Positions 59,434 to 64,000 of a stretch of 64,000 bases of DNA are shown here, one piece after another. Positions within the stretch are counted from its first letter, which is position 1. Each line of letters begins with the position of its first letter. The DNA is taken from NCBI GenBank assembly GCA_008508345.1, contig QNGE01000415.1, forward strand, positions 189,694 to 253,693, given 5' to 3'. The translations under genes were made by a program, and so were the position numbers. The stretch is from Paragonimus westermani (Eukaryota; Platyhelminthes; Trematoda; Plagiorchiida; Troglotrematidae). The notes below the pieces were generated by a model. The model was not told the origin of the DNA. It saw only the letters and a list, made by a program, of their open reading frames with translations, and ran no database searches.

Positions 59434-61296
59434 GTATATGTTATTAAACTAGGCTGGAGTGTTTTCGTCACCGAAGGACCGACAGCTAGTCATAACCCAT
59501 CCATAGGATGCTGTGGGCGAAACTAAGGTCGTTCAACGCCAGTCAGTGGGAACAGCGATCGGCTGTTACATTGAATTTCGTTGTGAGATTTGAATGGGCG
59601 TTGGACTTGAACACAAGTTGTTTGAACCTTCGTCATAGAATACAGCAGCAGACTGACTAATCAAAATACAGTGTGATTCTCTCCAGTAGAACCTGTTAAC
59701 ATAAATACTATTACTGTTATAAAAAGACAATGATTCTCTAATAAACTGAGATTGTTCAGTGCCACTTGGAACCTCGTCATTCCGTTTTCTCAGGTACACA
59801 GATGAGTATGCAACAGTTTTATGTTCGAAAACCTGTCCTTTACAGTTAGGCCATGAATGTTTCGCTAGATTGCAGAATTAATTCCTTCACACAATGAATT
59901 CACATCACTGGCAGTATCGCTAACAAAAACCAAACTATGTTCAGTCATTCTTCAATCATGCCTGAGACAGAATCACTTTACTGCTTAAAATCACAGAATT
60001 TTCGATAATCAAGCGAAACTCTAGTTTCTTCCGAGTTAAAAAAATAGCACGCTTGTATAATTGTAAATAGAAGTGAAAATGACATCGAACGTAAAACACG
60101 CAAGTAAAATACCAACGATATTGCCAGTATGCTGTAATTAAACAAGTAAATTTAAGGTAGCTGGAAGGTTTTGCTCACGTCACTGACATGGTCTCACACA
60201 AGTGAAACTTTTCTTTTATAATCAGTGAAAAAACCTGAGCATAGTCCACCCTAAATTATGACGGAATGTTTAGGTATGTCCATCTTTCTTTGCGTGCTTC
60301 GAGGTAAACAGGGTTGTGACTAGCCCCTTTCCTCTCATTCACGGGGAGCTGCATGCATATTCCGATACGAACGTGAATATATACGATTCACTCTGGTGTA
60401 ACTAACTTTTTGTAACATCCGTGAGTAGTAGGTAGAATGAAAGCAATAGTCTCCTGGGTTCGGATTGATAGAGCCCGAATGGCAATCCGCTTTATGCATG
60501 GAAAACTATAGACGGACGGACGGAACTAGAACAAATGCAAGAATGAATGCCCATCGGGCGCAAAATAACCGATGCAACCATCGAGCGCAGAAGAGTGTTC
60601 GCGATCATGGTGGTGAATCTTTGTGTTATACATATATAAATCCACATCAAAGTAGTCTCCAGCTTTCGCAGTCGTTTAGGTACAACGCCAATTTTTCATT
60701 GCGAAGCGTACAGCCAGAGAGCACTTCTGACTGCAAAAGTCGCAAACGACTGAGAGCTATGTTCAGGTTGAGAAAAATAAATACTTCAACTTCAATCAAC
60801 AAACAGTCGAATTATTATGCTCCTTGGGCTCTCTAAAACACATATCAATTTCTGATGGTTTGTTATGTGTAGCACTCAATATCTTGAATGCACCTGTAGT
60901 CACTTTTCGAAATATCACTGGTGACCGTGTATAAATGAAACTTTTGCCTGCAGTGATTCGTAGACGATAAGAAACACACTTAAACATTAATCACTAATAC
61001 AGCCCAAAGATACCCTTGGAATAAAACGTCGTCTCATTTTCATCAATGTACCATATTCATCATCTGCTTGTGTTGCTTGGTTTGCGATTTAAGGCTGTCA
61101 GCCAACTGTAAGGAAAGTAAGTCAAATCACCTTGGGAAATATGACGAATGAAGCTAGTTGTGAGCAATTTTGCTTGGATTGTTGAGAATGAGGACCACAG
61201 TTTTGCAATACTGCACCGAAAAAAGTGTGGATAAGTTGAGCACTTTTTTGTCAGAATTTGTCACAGAGGCTATCTTTCGACAGGAGTAAACCAGGA
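59434..61296. other. Start of intron 7, no exon found
   Basis: AT-rich. A 123-codon open frame at 60465-60836 contains a GACGGACGG run and has no convincing splice sites or domain, so it is not called. Confidence 0.45.
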
Positions 61297-61400
61297 ACTT
61301 CCATTACAACACTCTTGAGGAAGGCCACTGGGAGTGGTCTGAACGTTCAGTATTCAAACCTGTTCGTACCGTTGTTTTCTTACCAATCTATTATTTGATA
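61297..61400 (+). repeat. Half copy of the 10.9-kb hairpin element
   Basis: TTACAACACTCTTGAGGAAG, GCCACTGGGAGTGGTCTG and AACCTGTTCGTACCGTTG follow the order of the right arm at 11.02-11.12 kb. No inverted left arm precedes it. Confidence 0.65.
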
Positions 61401-61403
61401 ACT

Positions 61404-61640
61404 GATGAGTAGTCGGGGATTTGGTTTATTTTCAAGTTGACCATCACTCACATTTGATCACAGCCTTCGCATTCAGATAGACTTTCCAGCCAGCCTCTTT
61501 CGAAAAGAAGCACTAGACTCGAGTTTCGCTCTTATTAGAGCTCGTCAGTAGTGCATATCCTTGCCACGGCCGGGATTTGAACTCCGAACATTCCAATCAT
61601 GAGAGTGCGATCAAATGTGAGTGATGGTTAACTTGAAAGT
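61404..61640. mobile_element. SINE-A minus copy with an extra inverted 3' tail
   Basis: 61404-61602 is a minus-strand SINE-A, truncated at its 5' end just after the CTCATGATTGG block. A + strand SINE-A tail (GATCAAATGTGAGTGATGG, 61605-61638) abuts it. The element is therefore bounded on both sides by the same tail in opposite orientation. Confidence 0.8.
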
Positions 61641-61984
61641 ATTATTTGATAGTCTACGAACCTTAGAAAAACCAAATGAACTCTGAAAAAAATAGCAGGG
61701 TTGTTCACGTTTTATCGAATACTGCATTTGATGAACTCTTCGATGTCTGAGTCAAAACCATTTACCTCGAGCGATGTAGGTGATACAGATGCTCTAATAA
61801 AACTGAGTCCAACCATGCTCAGTTGGTTCAGTAAAGATGGTAACTTCAACCCAGCTTAGAAGTCCTGATCAAGGATTTTTTAACTTGATAGGACAGAGCA
61901 ATTCTTTTCACTTTCCTTTCGAAATGATCGGGCAAGCTGAACACTGTTGGCGCAAGGTTATGTTTGAGCGTTTGGATTTGATTA

Positions 61985-62160
61985 ATCGGTGGTGCTCAAT
62001 GTAAGTCTGGTGATGTTGCGACTTGGAGTCCAAATTCCTGTGTGGACGAGGATAGATATCGCTAACTCAAGCCTAGTGCTTCTTTTCGGAACAGGTTGCT
62101 ATAAAGGCTTGTCTGAATGCAAACACTGCGGTCAAGTGTGGGTGGCGTTCAGTTTGAGAT
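61985..62160 (+). mobile_element. SINE-A, diverged copy
   Basis: A degenerate head (GGAGTCCAAATTCCTGTGTGG in the B-box position) is followed by a recognisable body (CTCAAGCCTAGTGCTTCTTT, CTGAATGCAAACACTGCGG). Confidence 0.7.
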
Positions 62161-63287
62161 ATCGGATCTTAACATCTGGTAGTGGTTCAGTGACAACGGA
62201 AAAACAAATAAGGAAACACACCAGATTCGACATTCGTAAGTTATTTTTTCCAAACCAAACCAGAAGTTGGTGCTGACTGGTGATCTGTCAAGTCATAATG
62301 CCTATTCGCACTTCAAAAAGTGTTTAGTTTCTCTGAAGTTCCAGCTTATGAGTATTTATTTTGACAACCACGGTTAGGTCGACGAATCTATCTAGACCTA
62401 TTGACAGACAAACACTCAAAAGCTGATAGTTTTAACGCCTTTTGCCAAAGTTCTTTCAAATAACTAGCAGCCAAAGTGATTGCATACACATGTGGTTCAT
62501 AGCGTTATTGCTACATTGAAAACTGCTGTAAAGAAAGTCTTATATATACTTATGATTGAATAATCACCCCCTTTTTGATCTACTCTGTCCAATTATATTT
62601 AGTCTGTCACGTTCAATGCAAAACAGAAGCCTGACGAGTCAAATGTATAAGCGAGTTAATAAAGAGGTAAGTAGTGTCTATTCGTACATAATGAGTCCAC
62701 ACGTAGATCAGTACAATACCGAATTCTTTTTATTATATAAGGTAATCTGGTCATACTTGCGTGCGCTATTTTGGTGTTTCCTATTTTAGTCTGATTTTCG
62801 CACTAACTACCGTGATGTGGGTCTCGTATGGTTGACCGTCACCTCAGTAACTGACTATTTTACGTGACTGTCATCAGGCTTAAACGAGTGACACATTATG
62901 CTGGCCAAAAGCGTTGAACTTTTACAACCGCTTCATAGGTAGTCACTCATGGAGATTACACCGCCTTTACAACTTTCAGTGCTTCATATATCGAATTACA
63001 AGTTTTAGTCATGATAACAATCAAAATGGTGACCAGATTCCAGCCTCACCTTCGCTCGAGCCTTCAAATAATAAGTCAGAAACAAACCGAAACCAGTAAT
63101 AGAAACAAAAGATATCTCGATTTCACCTAACACTGAACACAGATTCCCAAACTATTAACTTCGATTTATCAGGCTTTTTATATTGTCCGTAACAGAAACA
63201 AAAACAAATTGGAACTCCGGAAAACTGGCCATTAGTTTGGCCAAACATCGGGCTCAAGCGTGTGAACTGCTGGCTTTCTGTTTTTAG

Positions 63288-63330
63288 AGTACTGATCAGT
63301 AGTCGGGGATTTGTTTTAGTTTATTTGACC
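63288..63330 (-). mobile_element. SINE-A terminal 3' fragment
   Basis: The minus strand contains AAATCCCCGACTACTGATCA, the same terminal block as the SINE-A 3' ends at 58.69 and 61.41 kb. Such a shared terminus may come from the partner LINE. Confidence 0.55.
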
Positions 63331-63744
63331 TTTTCTAGCCTGTAGTTTGCGTGCCCTTGTCGCTGTTTGATCGTGCTCGTCGTCTACAGTTACTATTAGT
63401 TACCGATATACTCACGTGAAATAAAAGCATAGGTAATCCTTATGTTGTTCTTGTCCACGGCAGAATTGACTGAGATGCGTACGCTGAAAACAATAGGTTC
63501 GTATATTCTGAAAGGACGTAGGTTTCAGTGTGCTCTCGCGCTCTACAGGCCGATGCGGCTACATACAGTGATACCAACAATCGTCTGGATCCTAGAACAG
63601 CTCGAACTCCTGATATTTGTTAGTCCATGTGAACGGAAGTCCCAAAGCAGATAGCGGACTTATTAGTTACTAAATATCCGCTTTCCAAAAGCAATAATAA
63701 ATTGTTGGGTGCAACGCTTACGAGAAAAAATGTAGTAGTGTTGT

Positions 63745-64000
63745 GAACCCAGAAGGCGGATGACACAGAGGTTACTTTATTGGAGAAACCAACACACTAC
63801 TTAGGCGTCTGAGCACGACTAGAAACGGAAACACTCATTTGCACACCATACTCTTCTGAGGATACTCCAGTCGCTCTAGACACCATGTATCAGTTCCGTC
63901 GTGTAGCGAAAGCTATTATATGTCATTCTGCCCTCCAACGATCCATCTCGTATCTCTGTCGTATTTATCACGCGATTATCTCGATCCGCGATCATCTCGA
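63745..64000 (+). repeat. Unclassified interspersed repeat, plus copy, cut by the window end
   Basis: AACCCAGAAGGCGGATGACA, GAAACACTCATTTGCACACC and CAGTCGCTCTAGACACCATG match the 24.2-24.4 kb repeat in the opposite orientation. Identity is high enough to align by eye throughout. Confidence 0.8.

Noticed and set aside
60465..60836. 123-codon open frame on the + strand
   Set aside because: It starts at a non-ATG codon, contains a GACGGACGG run, and frames of this length are expected several times by chance.
62609..62666. Possible exon of the collagen gene with a strong GTAAGT donor at 62667
   Set aside because: The acceptor phase (needs two preceding codon bases) does not fit the phase-0 end of exon 7, and no domain is encoded.

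Overview
This window looks like eukaryotic, metazoan DNA. It is AT-rich with low gene density, its coding exons are bounded by GT-AG introns, and it carries many tRNA-derived SINE copies, a CR1-like LINE fragment and a degenerate Ty3/gypsy-type LTR retroelement. The style of these repeats resembles parasitic flatworms (trematodes). That is an inference from family resemblance, not a proof of species. No bacterial gene organisation, rRNA or CRISPR was seen.

The best-supported gene lies on the + strand from about 34.05 kb to beyond 59.43 kb. It encodes a type II transmembrane protein. A 206-residue first coding exon holds a long N-terminal region with a Gln run, one transmembrane helix and a juxtamembrane stalk. 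A short exon with two cysteines follows and starts a Gly-X-Y triple helix. Four small symmetric collagen exons (54, 54, 63 and 36 bp) come next, then an exon that leaves the collagen register and enters a Cys-containing module. Every junction of the collagen region falls after the first base of a glycine-position codon. Together the seven exons give 345 codons and 25 unbroken Gly-X-Y triplets. The C-terminal domain lies outside the window, so gliomedin/colmedin-like, MACIT-collagen-like and ectodysplasin-like identities all remain open.

Layout. 0-5.5 kb: non-coding sequence with a candidate minus-strand exon at 3.0-3.5 kb. 5.5-6.5 kb: two SINE-A copies. About 10.9-11.1 kb: a long imperfect hairpin element. 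13.7-14.6 kb: a tRNA-like repeat and a degenerate ORF block. 18.6-18.9 kb: a minus-strand exon with the cysteine spacing of a Ly6/uPAR three-finger domain. 24.2-24.4 kb: a repeat that recurs at the right end of the window. 28.0-28.8 kb: a LINE RT C-terminal fragment between direct repeats. 31.0 kb onward: several SINE-B copies. 34-59.4 kb: the transmembrane collagen gene. An antisense, decayed gypsy-type element (53.46-57.16 kb, with LTRs, primer-binding site, gag zinc knuckle, protease and RT) sits in its fifth intron. 58.4-62.2 kb: rearranged, fold-back SINE-A copies.

No complete novel system is evident. The items most worth following are the transmembrane collagen gene with its register-preserving exons, the Ly6-like exon, the unidentified long open frames, and the head-to-head SINE structures.
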